Assembly: GCA_017417385.1 (NCBI GenBank)
Contig: JAFPZF010000032.1
Location: 21,537 to 85,536, forward strand
Length of the DNA: 64,000 bases
Direction of reading: 5' to 3'
From: Bacteroidales bacterium
Lineage (GTDB): Bacteria; Bacteroidota; Bacteroidia; Bacteroidales; Marinilabiliaceae
Below, piece by piece: positions 47,234 through 56,020 of this stretch. Position numbers and translations under genes: made by a program. The stretch's first letter is position 1. Each line of letters begins with the position of its first letter. The notes below the pieces were generated by a model. It had not been told where the DNA came from and made no database searches. It worked only from the letters and a program-made list of their open reading frames with translations.

Positions 47234-47767
47234 TTACTCTATCCTTTCACCTTTATAATACCTTACCACTATCCCGCTCATTTCTTCTGTCGGTGGATAT
47301 GTTATAGGGTGTTTGTTGTTATCGAAATTATCCAAATAAAAACGAATTGGTATGTCATACCGGGCAAGAATAATGTCGTTATCTACAAGAGATTCCCAAG
47401 GATTATTACTGTATACTGCATTGTCAAACATAAAGATTGACATTGTGTCTGTTAATACATTAGCAACAGAACAATCCCAATGATAAAAGTTTCGTTTTGA
47501 ATCTGATTCTATTAAATAGAAATAGTAATCACTGCTATTCTCGTGCAAGATTGTATCATGCAAACAGTTTCCATTTGGTATACTTATAATCGCATCATTA
47601 TCAGACGAACTACAATCAGCCTGTTTGAGTGCTGCGACAACAATACTGTTTGAAGAGATATTCTTCAAATATATTGTATCAAGACACTCGTCTTCTCCTT
47701 CAAGCGATATACAACTACTAAGGTGTAGTATCAGGCATAATAACGATAATACTCTTGTATTACTCAT
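47234..47767 (-). CDS. AT-rich lipoprotein of unknown function
   Basis: 177 residues with a lipobox (LILHLSSC, then ISLEGEDEC). The body has NISSNSIVVAALKQADCSS, SIFMFDNAVYSNNPWESLVD, ILARYDIPIRFYLDNFDN and ITYPPTEEM. A layout of FDxxxxxxxxWE, RYDxxxxxL and a late YPP is familiar from small Bacteroidales lipoproteins of unknown role that often occur in variable loci. Composition is clearly AT-richer than the neighbours. A candidate promoter lies further upstream at 47875-47882, with a 21-codon frame between. Confidence 0.72.
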   Translation of the reverse strand: MSNTRVLSLLCLILHLSSCISLEGEDECLDTIYLKNISSNSIVVAALKQADCSSSDNDAIISIPNGNCLHDTILHENSSDYYFYLIESDSKRNFYHWDCSVANVLTDTMSIFMFDNAVYSNNPWESLVDNDIILARYDIPIRFYLDNFDNNKHPITYPPTEEMSGIVVRYYKGERIE

Positions 47768-47789
47768 AGTAACAAATCATTTGTATTCC

Positions 47790-47855
47790 TCACGTTCTCG
47801 CCCACACCGTCACCGATGCGAGCACCCCTATCAACGCAAGAATTATCGTCCTCAT
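47790..47855 (-). CDS. Possible 21-residue signal-peptide-like small ORF
   Basis: ATG at 47855 to TGA at 47790 encodes MRTIILALIGVLASVTVWA plus RT, which reads like a complete signal peptide with a VWA cleavage site and nothing behind it. It follows a TAAATTTG -7 box by 20 bases and precedes the AT-rich lipoprotein gene by 22 bases. It may be a tiny membrane peptide, a leader, or the stump of a gene replaced by the AT-rich segment. Confidence 0.35.
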   Translation of the reverse strand: MRTIILALIGVLASVTVWART

Positions 47856-47874
47856 CTGACCATTATTTGTTTAA

Positions 47875-47882
47875 CAAATTTA
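47875..47882 (-). promoter_or_regulatory. Candidate -7 box for the AT-rich lipoprotein segment
   Basis: TAAATTTG on the minus strand fits TAnnTTTG, 20 bases before the small ORF at 47855 and about 108 before the lipoprotein ATG. Confidence 0.45.
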
Positions 47883-47946
47883 CAAACAAACCACCAATAA
47901 ACAACATTATTTTTCCTTCCCCTCTCCCTACTCCCCCTCTCATTCC

Positions 47947-48002
47947 TCATTCCTAATTGGGTTAGCCCTGCATTAGCCTTGTCCTTTTTATGTTAACCTC
48001 CG
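47947..48002. repeat. Dispersed intergenic repeat, copy 3
   Basis: Holds ATTCCTAATTGGGTTAGCCC, TGCATTAG, TTTTTATGTTAAC and CTCCG in the same order as the copies at 7359 and 33682. The 48003-48130 stretch after it has only TTGCTAATTG-type short repeats and no gene. Confidence 0.75.
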
Positions 48003-48130
48003 TAGTGCTGTATTCGCACAGTTGAACCCGTGTAGCAGCACCTAAAACACTCCTCCCTCTTCCCCCTCCGTTCACTTCCTCAGATCTCTCTGGCCTTAAT
48101 TGCTAATTGCACATTGCTAATTGCTAATTG

Positions 48131-48163
48131 AAAAAGGGGCGAGACCCTTTCGAGCCCCGCCCC
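48131..48163 (-). terminator. Terminator after susD
   Basis: GGGGCG and CGCCCC pair at the base of a GC-rich hairpin, followed on the minus strand by TTTTT. It ends the PL1-SusC-SusD unit 22 bases after the susD stop. Confidence 0.8.
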
Positions 48164-48184
48164 GCTGACTATTACGCTTATCGT

Positions 48185-50140
48185 CTAATATCCGTTCGTC
48201 CCGTATGTGTCAGCATTCTCGATCTGATTCAAGAAGCTGTACGATATCGGCCTCCAGTAGTTCTTCGCCGTGAATGACGCCGCTGCCCTCTTGTTGGCCT
48301 TCGCCAACTGGCCCTCGAACGCCTTATGACGCTTCAGTAACGCCCAGCGTGCAAACTCTCCACATAGCTCCCTCGCATACTCGTCAAGCACGTCCTGCTC
48401 GCTCGCCGACGCAATCTTCATGCTGCTCTCGAAGTTAGCCTTGTCCCTGCATGCCCTCTCGCGCAAGACGTTCAGATACTGCGCCGCCTTGTTGCCGTCG
48501 CCGTTCTTCTGCGCCGCCTCGGCTGCTATCAGATATACCTCGGCCGTCCTCATGATCATGACGTCACCGGTCTTCCTCTGCAGGTCGCCCGTGAAGACGC
48601 CGTCATAGTTCCAGTTGTACTTCGACAGCGCCGGGAACATCCTGTAAGACTCTGTCCCGTCAAACGACGACTGCTTGCAAGCTCCGTCCTCGTCATACAG
48701 GTCGTCAATGTTGATGACGACTGGCAGTAGCTTGGACTTCTCCTCCGCCGTCATAGCCTTCTTCGAGAGATAGATGAGGTAACGGTCCTCGTCCAGGTCC
48801 ATAGGATACGGCGTAGCATATACGTTCTTCGCTGCTATCAGATGGCTGAGGTCGCCACTGTGGTCTCCCTTCGGCCACAACTTTGCTGGATACTGGTTCC
48901 ACGTGCCTGCCTCCCAGTCGAAGTCTGCCAACGGGAAGATGGTGTCGCCGACTATCGACGCATCCTTGCCATACTTAGCCGCCAATGCCTCCGTCCAGAC
49001 GAGGAACTTGTTCTTCATCAGGTACGAGCCGCCCCACTCCGGCGTGCCAAGATAAGTCTCGTCGCCAAAGCCTACTGTGAACGAGTTGTCCCACCTCTTG
49101 TCATTGTCTGCGTCAAAGAGGTCGACGAGGTACTTCGTCGGCGCTACGACGTTGTTGTTGACTCGACCGTAGAAATAGTTCTGCTTGTCCGACGTCTTGT
49201 AGATGTCGCTCAGCTTCGCCGGGTTCGGATAGAAGTAGGTCAGTATGTTAGACCTGCCATAGAGTCCTGCCGTCGGCGTGTGACCGTCCGGTCCAGCTGC
49301 TATGAAGAGCGCCTCCTTGTTGTTCCTGTTGTTGGCCTGTGCCCAGAGGTCCTCGATGTCGCTGTAGAGATACACCTTCAGCTCGTCCTTCCTCGCTATG
49401 ATGTCCTCTGCTGTCTCCTGCGCCTTCTTCCAGTAGCTGACGCCGTTCTCGCTCAGGTCCTCGCCTGCTCCCTGCGCGTATGCTCGCGCGAGGAGTCCCA
49501 GCGCGGTCTTCTTCGTGACCCTCGCATACTCTCCGTTCCTCGGCTCGACTGGCAGGTCCTGTGCAGCCTCCTTCAGGTCGGTGACTATCTGCTGATAGAT
49601 CTCCGCAAGTGTCGAACGTACTGGCGACAACGTCGACGACTCCGACCCGCTCGCCGTCTTCAGCGTGACATTGCCGTAGTTCGTGACGAGTATGAGGTAG
49701 TAATATGCCCTCAGGCACTTCGCCTCCGCTGCTATCATCTTGATGTCCTCGGCCTTGCCATCGACGACGCTCGCCGCACGGTCTACGACTGTGTTGCAGC
49801 TGTTGATCATGGAGTACGCCTGACCGAAGAGCTTGTCCGTAGCATTGGTGTTCGTCGTCAAGCCTTCATAGTAGAACAACTCCTTCGCATAGTTCGGGTT
49901 CGACGCCGACGTGAAGAAGATGTCCGTACCACCCTCCGCTACACACATGTAGTCGAAACTCGAGAAGAGCTGTCCGTAGAGTGGCTCGTAGCAATACGTC
50001 GCCAACCCCTCGATGCCCTCGACGGTCGCCAGCTTGTCGCCGCCAGTTCCCGCCGACGGATTATACTCGTCAAGGTCGCAGCTCGTGAGCGCCCCCGCGG
50101 CTACCGCCATCAGCGCTGCTGTGTATATCTTGTAATTCAT
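48185..50140 (-). CDS. susD: SusD/RagB family glycan-binding lipoprotein
   Basis: 651 residues. A lipobox (VAAGALTSC, then DLDEYNP) anchors it on the outer membrane. YYYLILVTNYGNVTL near 150, PVRSTLAEIYQQIVTDLKEA near 178, TKKTALGLLARAYAQ near 214 and the C-terminal DVMIMRTAEVYLIAAEAAQK with YLNVLRERACRDK are the RagB/SusD tetratricopeptide-like framework. SusD proteins bind the oligosaccharide and cap the SusC channel. It starts 24 bases after the susC stop; with the PL1 lyase upstream the likely ligand is pectin or polygalacturonate fragments (inference from context). Confidence 0.93.
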   Translation of the reverse strand: MNYKIYTAALMAVAAGALTSCDLDEYNPSAGTGGDKLATVEGIEGLATYCYEPLYGQLFSSFDYMCVAEGGTDIFFTSASNPNYAKELFYYEGLTTNTNATDKLFGQAYSMINSCNTVVDRAASVVDGKAEDIKMIAAEAKCLRAYYYLILVTNYGNVTLKTASGSESSTLSPVRSTLAEIYQQIVTDLKEAAQDLPVEPRNGEYARVTKKTALGLLARAYAQGAGEDLSENGVSYWKKAQETAEDIIARKDELKVYLYSDIEDLWAQANNRNNKEALFIAAGPDGHTPTAGLYGRSNILTYFYPNPAKLSDIYKTSDKQNYFYGRVNNNVVAPTKYLVDLFDADNDKRWDNSFTVGFGDETYLGTPEWGGSYLMKNKFLVWTEALAAKYGKDASIVGDTIFPLADFDWEAGTWNQYPAKLWPKGDHSGDLSHLIAAKNVYATPYPMDLDEDRYLIYLSKKAMTAEEKSKLLPVVINIDDLYDEDGACKQSSFDGTESYRMFPALSKYNWNYDGVFTGDLQRKTGDVMIMRTAEVYLIAAEAAQKNGDGNKAAQYLNVLRERACRDKANFESSMKIASASEQDVLDEYARELCGEFARWALLKRHKAFEGQLAKANKRAAASFTAKNYWRPISYSFLNQIENADTYGTNGY

Positions 50141-50164
50141 TTTTTACTTCCCTTTTTTCTTGTC

Positions 50165-53100
50165 CTAAAATGTCAGGTTTACACCAAATACCAACTGCTT
50201 CGTAAGTGGATAGTTGATGCTTCCGTTCTGCTCTGGGTCATAGTCCTCGAGCATGTCGCTCTTGGCATGTACGAGCGGATTCGTGATCGTCCCGTAGATG
50301 CGCAGCTTCTCTATCTTGAGCTTCTCTGTCATCTCCTTCGGGAGGCTGTAGCCGAGTGTGATGTTCTTCAGCTTGAAGTACGACCCGTCGACAAATGCCA
50401 AACCATAGAACGGCTTGTACGAGCTACGCGTGTTGTTGGCATTGAGCGCCGGGAAGTCGTTGCTCGGATTCTCCTCCGTCCAGTAGTTGAAGTACTTCGG
50501 GAAGTTCCCTACGCCCGTCGGGTCATAGTCGGTCAGCAAGTTGTACTTGATGGTCTGTCCCCAACGCCAGAACATGAAGACTGACAGGTCGAAGCCCTTC
50601 CAGTTGACCTCGTTCTTGAAGCCGAGCGTCCAGTCTGGATTGTTGTGTCCTAGGGTCTGGAAGTCCTTGTCGCTGTATGTGTACGGATTTGTCTTGTCAT
50701 ACGTGACGGTCTCCCCGGTCTTCTCGTCCTTCGACGTATAGACGCCTGCCGACGTGCGTGTCAGCCCCTTCGTAGCTGCCTTGAGGTCGCCCGGCTTGCA
50801 GCCAAACGCCGCTGCATCCTCTGCCTCGTCCTTCTGCCATACGCCCGTCACCTTGTAGTGGTAGTACGAGTTCACTGGCTCGCCTATGGTCAAGGCATAG
50901 TCGCCGTTCGAGATGTTGTCCGCTGCGCCACCCGTCAACTTGGTGATCTCCTCCTTGTTCGCACTGAACGTGACGGTGCTCTTCCACTCGAGATCGTCCT
51001 TCCTGATGTTGTTCGAGACGAGCTGTATCTCTATACCCCTGTTCTCTGTCTCACAGATGTTCTGCGCCATCTTGTACTGCTGCGTCGAACTGAGGCCTCC
51101 ATCGGTTATAGGCATCTTGCGAGTCCAGATGACTCCGTCCGTGCGCGTCTTGTAGAGGTCAAACGCCAAGTCAAACATGCCCCTCAACACTGATACGTCG
51201 AGTCCGATGTTCGCATTGTGGCTCTTCTCCCATCCGAGGCCCTCATTCGTCACCTCCTCGCCAAAGCGATAGATGTCGACATTGTGTCCGCTGAACGACA
51301 ACGAGTTGGCCTCGAGCTTAGACATTGTCGAGTATGGCGATATGCCCGCCGTACCGGTCACACCATATCCGAACCTCAACTTGAGGTTGTCGATGACGTC
51401 AAGCGTCGGCTCCATGAAGTCCTCCTCGCTGATGCGCCATCCGAGCGAGAACGCCGGGAACGTGTCCCACCTGTAGTCCTTCGCTAGTCTCGAACTGCCG
51501 TCATGACGGACTGAAACGGATGCTAGGTACTTGCCTGCATAGCCGTAGTTGATGCGGCCTACAAAGCCGAGGCCCTTGCTCATCTCATACTTCGAGCTGA
51601 CTGTCGAGTTCGACGCATCGCCGGCTCCCATGTTGTGCCAGAAATATGCGTTGTCCTTGATGTTGTTCTCCCTCTGGACGGAGTTGTCGCTCTGGTTGTG
51701 GTTCCAGCTCGATACTGCCGTGACTGTGAAGTGGTTGTCATCCGCTATCTTGAAGTCATACGTCAAGACGTTCTCCCACTTGTAGTTGTATCCCCTGTTG
51801 GTCGTGATGCTTGCCTCGACGTTGCTGTTCGTGCCGACTGCCTTCTCGCCGCTCGCACGATAGTACTGATAAGACCCCATGCCGACGAAGACGTTGCTCC
51901 TGTCGACGCTCAGGTTCGCCTGGATTCTGCTCAACCAAGACAAGCCCTCGATAGGACGTATCTCGAAGTACGGCGTCAGCCTGAGTGAGAAGTTCTGCCT
52001 GTTGTTCCTGTAGTTGCTGTGATTGTTCAGGAGCATGTTGAAGTTGCCGCCCTGAATGGTCGGAGACACTTTATACGTGCCGTCCTCGTTGTAGAGCTCG
52101 CCGAGTGGCTGCATCGTGAGCGCCGTCTCGAGGTCCGCATACGCCCTGTTGCCATAGACATAGCTCAACTGCGAATTGACACCGAGGCTGAGCCACTCCC
52201 TGACGGTCTGGTCGATGCGGAAGCTGCTGCTATATACTTTGTTGTTGTCGTTCTCATACTGTCCGCGCTCGTCAGAGTAGTTCAGAGAGAAGTATGTCTT
52301 CGAGTTCTCGCTCCCTCGACTGACTGAGATGCTGTAGTTCTGGACTGTCGCCGTGCGTAGCAGCTCGTCCGCCCAGTCTATGTACTTGCCCGCCTTGTGG
52401 AGGTCCCACGCACCGTCGCCGAGGACTGCGTTGAACATCTCCTCCTCGCTCTTGTAGCTGTCATACTTGCCTGCCGCCTTCTGCGCGTCGCGTATGCCCT
52501 GGAGGTAGCTGTCGCCAGTCCTCATCTCCGGTGTCTTGCCCCATCCATTGAAGCCTGCGTATGCGTTGACGTTGACAAGCAACCTGCCCTCCTTGCCGCT
52601 CTTCGTCGTGATCAAGATGACACCGTTCGCACCGCTCGCTCCATACACTGCCGTCGAAGACGCATCCTTCAAGACCTCGATGCTCTCGATGTCGTTGGGG
52701 TTCAACGTCGAATAGTCACCCGGCATGCCGTCGATGATGAACGTCGGATTGCCGCTCGCCGTGAACGAACGTGTTCCTCTCAACTGCATGTTCACGCCCG
52801 AGCCTGCCTGTCCCGAACTCTTCAGGATGTCAAGTCCTGCTACCTTGCCCTGCAACGCCTCCATAGGATTCGAACCAGGATTGATGACGATGTCCGACGA
52901 CTTGATGGCCGTGATGGCGCCTGTCAAGTCGCTCTTCTTCTGAGTACCATAGCCGATGACCATCAACTCGTCCAGCTCGTTTAGCTCGTCAAAGATCACG
53001 AACTCGATGTTGTCCTGACCGTTGATCTCCATCGTCTCTGTCGTGTATCCGATGAACGAGACCTCAAGAACTCCGTCCGACGGCGCCTCGATGCTGAACT

Positions 53101-53311
53101 TTCCGTCCATGTCTGTCACAGTGCCGACTGTCGTCCCCTTTACCATGACCGCCGCTCCAGGTATAGGACTGCCCACGTTGTCGAAAACCTGACCAGTCAC
53201 TGTCTTTTTCTCCTGGGCTGACGCGAGCCCGCTGGCAAAGAACGCAGCAAGTGTTAGGCTGAGCACTCTCCGTCCCGCCCCTGCGTTTCTCACCTGTCTT
53301 CTAGAAAACAT
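50165..53311 (-). CDS. susC: SusC/RagA TonB-dependent outer membrane transporter
   Basis: 1048 residues. Signal peptide (LSLTLAAFFASGLASAQ), carboxypeptidase-regulatory-like domain at about 35-112 (VTGQVFDNVGSPIPGAAVMV), TonB-box-like ELDELMVIGYGTQKK near 115-129, plug with TGAITAIKSSDIV, NPMEALQGKVAGL and IESIEVLKDASSTAVYGASG, then the 22-strand barrel ending in TKQLVFGVNLTF. It imports oligosaccharides handed over by SusD. It lies 220 bases downstream of the pectate lyase gene and directly upstream of susD, forming a minimal polysaccharide utilisation locus without its own regulator in view. Confidence 0.95.
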   Translation of the reverse strand: MFSRRQVRNAGAGRRVLSLTLAAFFASGLASAQEKKTVTGQVFDNVGSPIPGAAVMVKGTTVGTVTDMDGKFSIEAPSDGVLEVSFIGYTTETMEINGQDNIEFVIFDELNELDELMVIGYGTQKKSDLTGAITAIKSSDIVINPGSNPMEALQGKVAGLDILKSSGQAGSGVNMQLRGTRSFTASGNPTFIIDGMPGDYSTLNPNDIESIEVLKDASSTAVYGASGANGVILITTKSGKEGRLLVNVNAYAGFNGWGKTPEMRTGDSYLQGIRDAQKAAGKYDSYKSEEEMFNAVLGDGAWDLHKAGKYIDWADELLRTATVQNYSISVSRGSENSKTYFSLNYSDERGQYENDNNKVYSSSFRIDQTVREWLSLGVNSQLSYVYGNRAYADLETALTMQPLGELYNEDGTYKVSPTIQGGNFNMLLNNHSNYRNNRQNFSLRLTPYFEIRPIEGLSWLSRIQANLSVDRSNVFVGMGSYQYYRASGEKAVGTNSNVEASITTNRGYNYKWENVLTYDFKIADDNHFTVTAVSSWNHNQSDNSVQRENNIKDNAYFWHNMGAGDASNSTVSSKYEMSKGLGFVGRINYGYAGKYLASVSVRHDGSSRLAKDYRWDTFPAFSLGWRISEEDFMEPTLDVIDNLKLRFGYGVTGTAGISPYSTMSKLEANSLSFSGHNVDIYRFGEEVTNEGLGWEKSHNANIGLDVSVLRGMFDLAFDLYKTRTDGVIWTRKMPITDGGLSSTQQYKMAQNICETENRGIEIQLVSNNIRKDDLEWKSTVTFSANKEEITKLTGGAADNISNGDYALTIGEPVNSYYHYKVTGVWQKDEAEDAAAFGCKPGDLKAATKGLTRTSAGVYTSKDEKTGETVTYDKTNPYTYSDKDFQTLGHNNPDWTLGFKNEVNWKGFDLSVFMFWRWGQTIKYNLLTDYDPTGVGNFPKYFNYWTEENPSNDFPALNANNTRSSYKPFYGLAFVDGSYFKLKNITLGYSLPKEMTEKLKIEKLRIYGTITNPLVHAKSDMLEDYDPEQNGSINYPLTKQLVFGVNLTF

Positions 53312-53531
53312 ATTAGTGATAGTATTTAATGTATGGGTATATGTTGCTTATTGTTTATTTCTCTTTCCTTCTCTCCCCCTTCTCTCCCCCTAGCTCCAGA
53401 CACGTCGCCGCTCCTCCTTCGAGGCTCCCGACTCGCCGTATCATCCCCTTTTTCACGAGATTCTACCAGTCGTTACCTGTATCCACCCCGTGAAAACTGT
53501 CTTGGGAAAGAAGTTCTTTTCTGTTCCGAGA

Positions 53532-55922
53532 CTATCTCTTCGTGTTCACCTTTCTAAACGATCGCACTGTCCCGTCGCTCATCTTCTGCTTGACTATGAC
53601 GAGACCCCGCGTGTCCTTCGACACTCTCTTGCCCGTCAAGTCTATCACGGTCTCCTCGACGACAATCAACGCCTTCGCACTAGCTGTTGATGTCGGCTTC
53701 GACGCAAACGTCATGCTGATGTAGAAGATGTTGCCCGTGCTGGCCTTCTTCAGCTCATGCGCCCCCGCACTTAGCTGAACTACGAGCGTCCCCGCCGAGC
53801 CTGTCTTCTTGTTGTCATCGACCTTCAGGTCGTATGCTGTGTCCTTGTTGCCAAAGACGACTGTCATGGTGGCGTCCTCCGGCAACGTGAACTTGATGCT
53901 CGTCGAGTTCTCCAGCTTCAAGGCCCACTCGTAGGTCTTCCCGTCGACGACGGCTGTCCCCTTGTCGCCCTGTATGTTGCCGCTTATGGTGTAGTTCGCG
54001 CTCGTCCACTTCTTCTCCTTCGTGAAGGTGCATGTCCAGTCGCTATCTACCGATGGTGCCGGATTGTCTGGATTGTCCGGGTTCTCGGGCTCCTCTGGGT
54101 CGTCCCCGCCTGGCTCTTCGCTTCCCCCGCCTATCGGATGTCCATAGAATCCCTTCAACACTGATTTGAAGTTCAACACTTTTGTCTTCAATCCCGATAT
54201 GACACCCGAGTTTGTGTCCTCTGCGTCACTGAACTCGTATTCGACGTCGCCATGGTTGCACCGCCCAGCTCCGTATGCGCCCCTCACTACTGACGGGACG
54301 TCCTCTGCCTTGTCCGGCGTATAGCTGTACATGACGCTCGCGTCTGTGTCGAAGTTGGAGTAGACAGAATCTGCCTTTGTCTCTGTGTATACCGTCTGAC
54401 TTTTATCCCACTCGCCTTTCCTATGATAATAGTTAAACAGGTTCTTCGGAACGCGCTCGTCCCTCGTCGCAGCCTCATACGCGTCGAAGTCCTTGCTCGT
54501 GTCATACCCCATCGCCGCAGCCGTCGTCTTGTTTCCCTTGACGACTATGTCCGTCGCTCCGTATGGGACGTACGTGTAGTTGCCCGTCATTATGTTGCCA
54601 TACGACTTGATGCTGCCGCCAAACTCATTCGAGAACGTCCCGTAGTTTCCCGGATTTCTCGTCTTCGTCCCGGCATAGACATCGGTCCCCTGCATCGAGG
54701 TCATTATCGGATTCTTCGTGTTCCTGAAGTAGTTCGCCTCGACGAAGACGTTCGCTCCTGTCGTCGCTCCTACTCCATATTTCGAGCACCCGTCAAAGTA
54801 GTTGTTGTAGACGTGCACAGTCATCGTCCTCACACGCGGATGCCTGCTGTCAGAGTGGTCGAACCAGTTATGATGATACGTGATGTAGTTCGGACCACTC
54901 TCGCTCTTCATTCCGCAGAGACTCGACTTCCCCGAGTCCCAGAAGTGTATGTAGGAAAATGTCATGTACTTCGAGTTCCCCTTGACGTCGACAGAGCCGT
55001 CTCCCTTCGCCTGGTCACTGTCTCCACCGGCCTGACCGTAGAAGATGTCTATGTTATGCGCCCAGCAATGTGCATTGTCTGTGTCAAACGAGAGCCCATC
55101 GTCCATGTAGTTCATGAGGCCAAAGTTCCTGAACTCTACGCTGAGTGCACTCCTTATGAGGAACCCGAATCCCCAGACTGTCGCATCGTCGCCGACGCCC
55201 TCTATGGTGATGTTCATCGGGACTGTGTTCTTGCTGCTCTTTATCTGCACTCCCTCCGAACTGCTCGATATGTGGTCGAGGTCGTCTTTCGAGACCTTGC
55301 CTATTATTCTGAACGCTATCGGGGTGCTGTCCTTCGCCTTCTGATACGCGTCTATTATGGTCTGAAATCCTGTGCAGGCTGTCTTCTTCCCGTTCGACTC
55401 CGTCACTACTTCTGTCGAGATTGTCTTCGCGGTCTCCGCCGTGACGTAAAGCACCTTTGCTCCCGCCTTCAGCGTTCCGTCGTTATTGTATGCTCCTATT
55501 CCCTCTGAGTAATTGAAGTGTGCAAATCCTCCCCTGTCATGCGCCCTGACTTCTAGCTCGCCTGTCTCCGAGGCATCCGCAGCGACCTCCTCGCCCGCTA
55601 CGACCGGGACGACTTTCATCTTATAGCTGCCCGCCTTTAGCCCGAGTGCGTCCGCACGACCCGTCGTGCCGTAGTCGCGCACAAGCGCATCGTCTAGCTT
55701 CGTCCAGCTCTCACCGCCCGTCGGTGCTACATAGACGTTATATGAGTCAACGCCCGTCGCGTTTTCCCACGTCGCATACGCCGTCTCCAGCCAGCCACCA
55801 CACTGCCCGAGCGCAACAGCCGCTTCCGCCGTGCCTGCTCCTATGCCTAAGATTATCGCCGTTGCGAATACAACCTTCTCTAAGAGGCTCTTTATCTTGC
55901 TAAAAGTGTATAGATTCCTCAT
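53532..55922 (-). CDS. Secreted PL1 pectate lyase with FnIII-like, C-terminal beta and sorting-tail regions
   Basis: 796 residues. Signal peptide (VVFATAIILGIGAGTAEA), FnIII-like domain (about 35-140), PL1 parallel beta-helix (about 145-570) with FRNFGLMNYMDDGLSFDTDN, GDGSVDVKGNSKYMTFSYIH and the catalytic-Arg segment HHNWFDHSDSRHPRVR (about 349-364), a Pro/Glu/Asp/Asn linker (about 597-624), a beta-sandwich of unknown role (about 625-755), then DLTGKRVSKDTRGLVIV like a short sorting tail. PL1 enzymes cleave polygalacturonate by beta-elimination; the GH105 at 30054 could act on its products. Start 55922 is chosen because a TATCTTTG -7 box at 55941-55948 excludes the longer frame. Confidence 0.93.
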   Translation of the reverse strand: MRNLYTFSKIKSLLEKVVFATAIILGIGAGTAEAAVALGQCGGWLETAYATWENATGVDSYNVYVAPTGGESWTKLDDALVRDYGTTGRADALGLKAGSYKMKVVPVVAGEEVAADASETGELEVRAHDRGGFAHFNYSEGIGAYNNDGTLKAGAKVLYVTAETAKTISTEVVTESNGKKTACTGFQTIIDAYQKAKDSTPIAFRIIGKVSKDDLDHISSSSEGVQIKSSKNTVPMNITIEGVGDDATVWGFGFLIRSALSVEFRNFGLMNYMDDGLSFDTDNAHCWAHNIDIFYGQAGGDSDQAKGDGSVDVKGNSKYMTFSYIHFWDSGKSSLCGMKSESGPNYITYHHNWFDHSDSRHPRVRTMTVHVYNNYFDGCSKYGVGATTGANVFVEANYFRNTKNPIMTSMQGTDVYAGTKTRNPGNYGTFSNEFGGSIKSYGNIMTGNYTYVPYGATDIVVKGNKTTAAAMGYDTSKDFDAYEAATRDERVPKNLFNYYHRKGEWDKSQTVYTETKADSVYSNFDTDASVMYSYTPDKAEDVPSVVRGAYGAGRCNHGDVEYEFSDAEDTNSGVISGLKTKVLNFKSVLKGFYGHPIGGGSEEPGGDDPEEPENPDNPDNPAPSVDSDWTCTFTKEKKWTSANYTISGNIQGDKGTAVVDGKTYEWALKLENSTSIKFTLPEDATMTVVFGNKDTAYDLKVDDNKKTGSAGTLVVQLSAGAHELKKASTGNIFYISMTFASKPTSTASAKALIVVEETVIDLTGKRVSKDTRGLVIVKQKMSDGTVRSFRKVNTKR

Positions 55923-55940
55923 TGTTGTCCGTTTTGGAAA

Positions 55941-55948
55941 CAAAGATA
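55941..55948 (-). promoter_or_regulatory. Candidate -7 box for the pectate lyase gene
   Basis: TATCTTTG on the minus strand, a full TAnnTTTG match 18 bases before the ATG at 55922. It overlaps the longest possible start at 55943 and so decides the start. Confidence 0.6.
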
Positions 55949-56020
55949 TAAGAAAATATTTACAGAAAACGTACGAAAGTATTTTTTAACCTATCGAAAA
56001 TAATCGAAACAGCATGATTT

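Noticed and set aside
48842..50584. 580-codon plus-strand frame across susD and susC
   Set aside because: It is antisense to two certain genes and crosses their junction without any domain.
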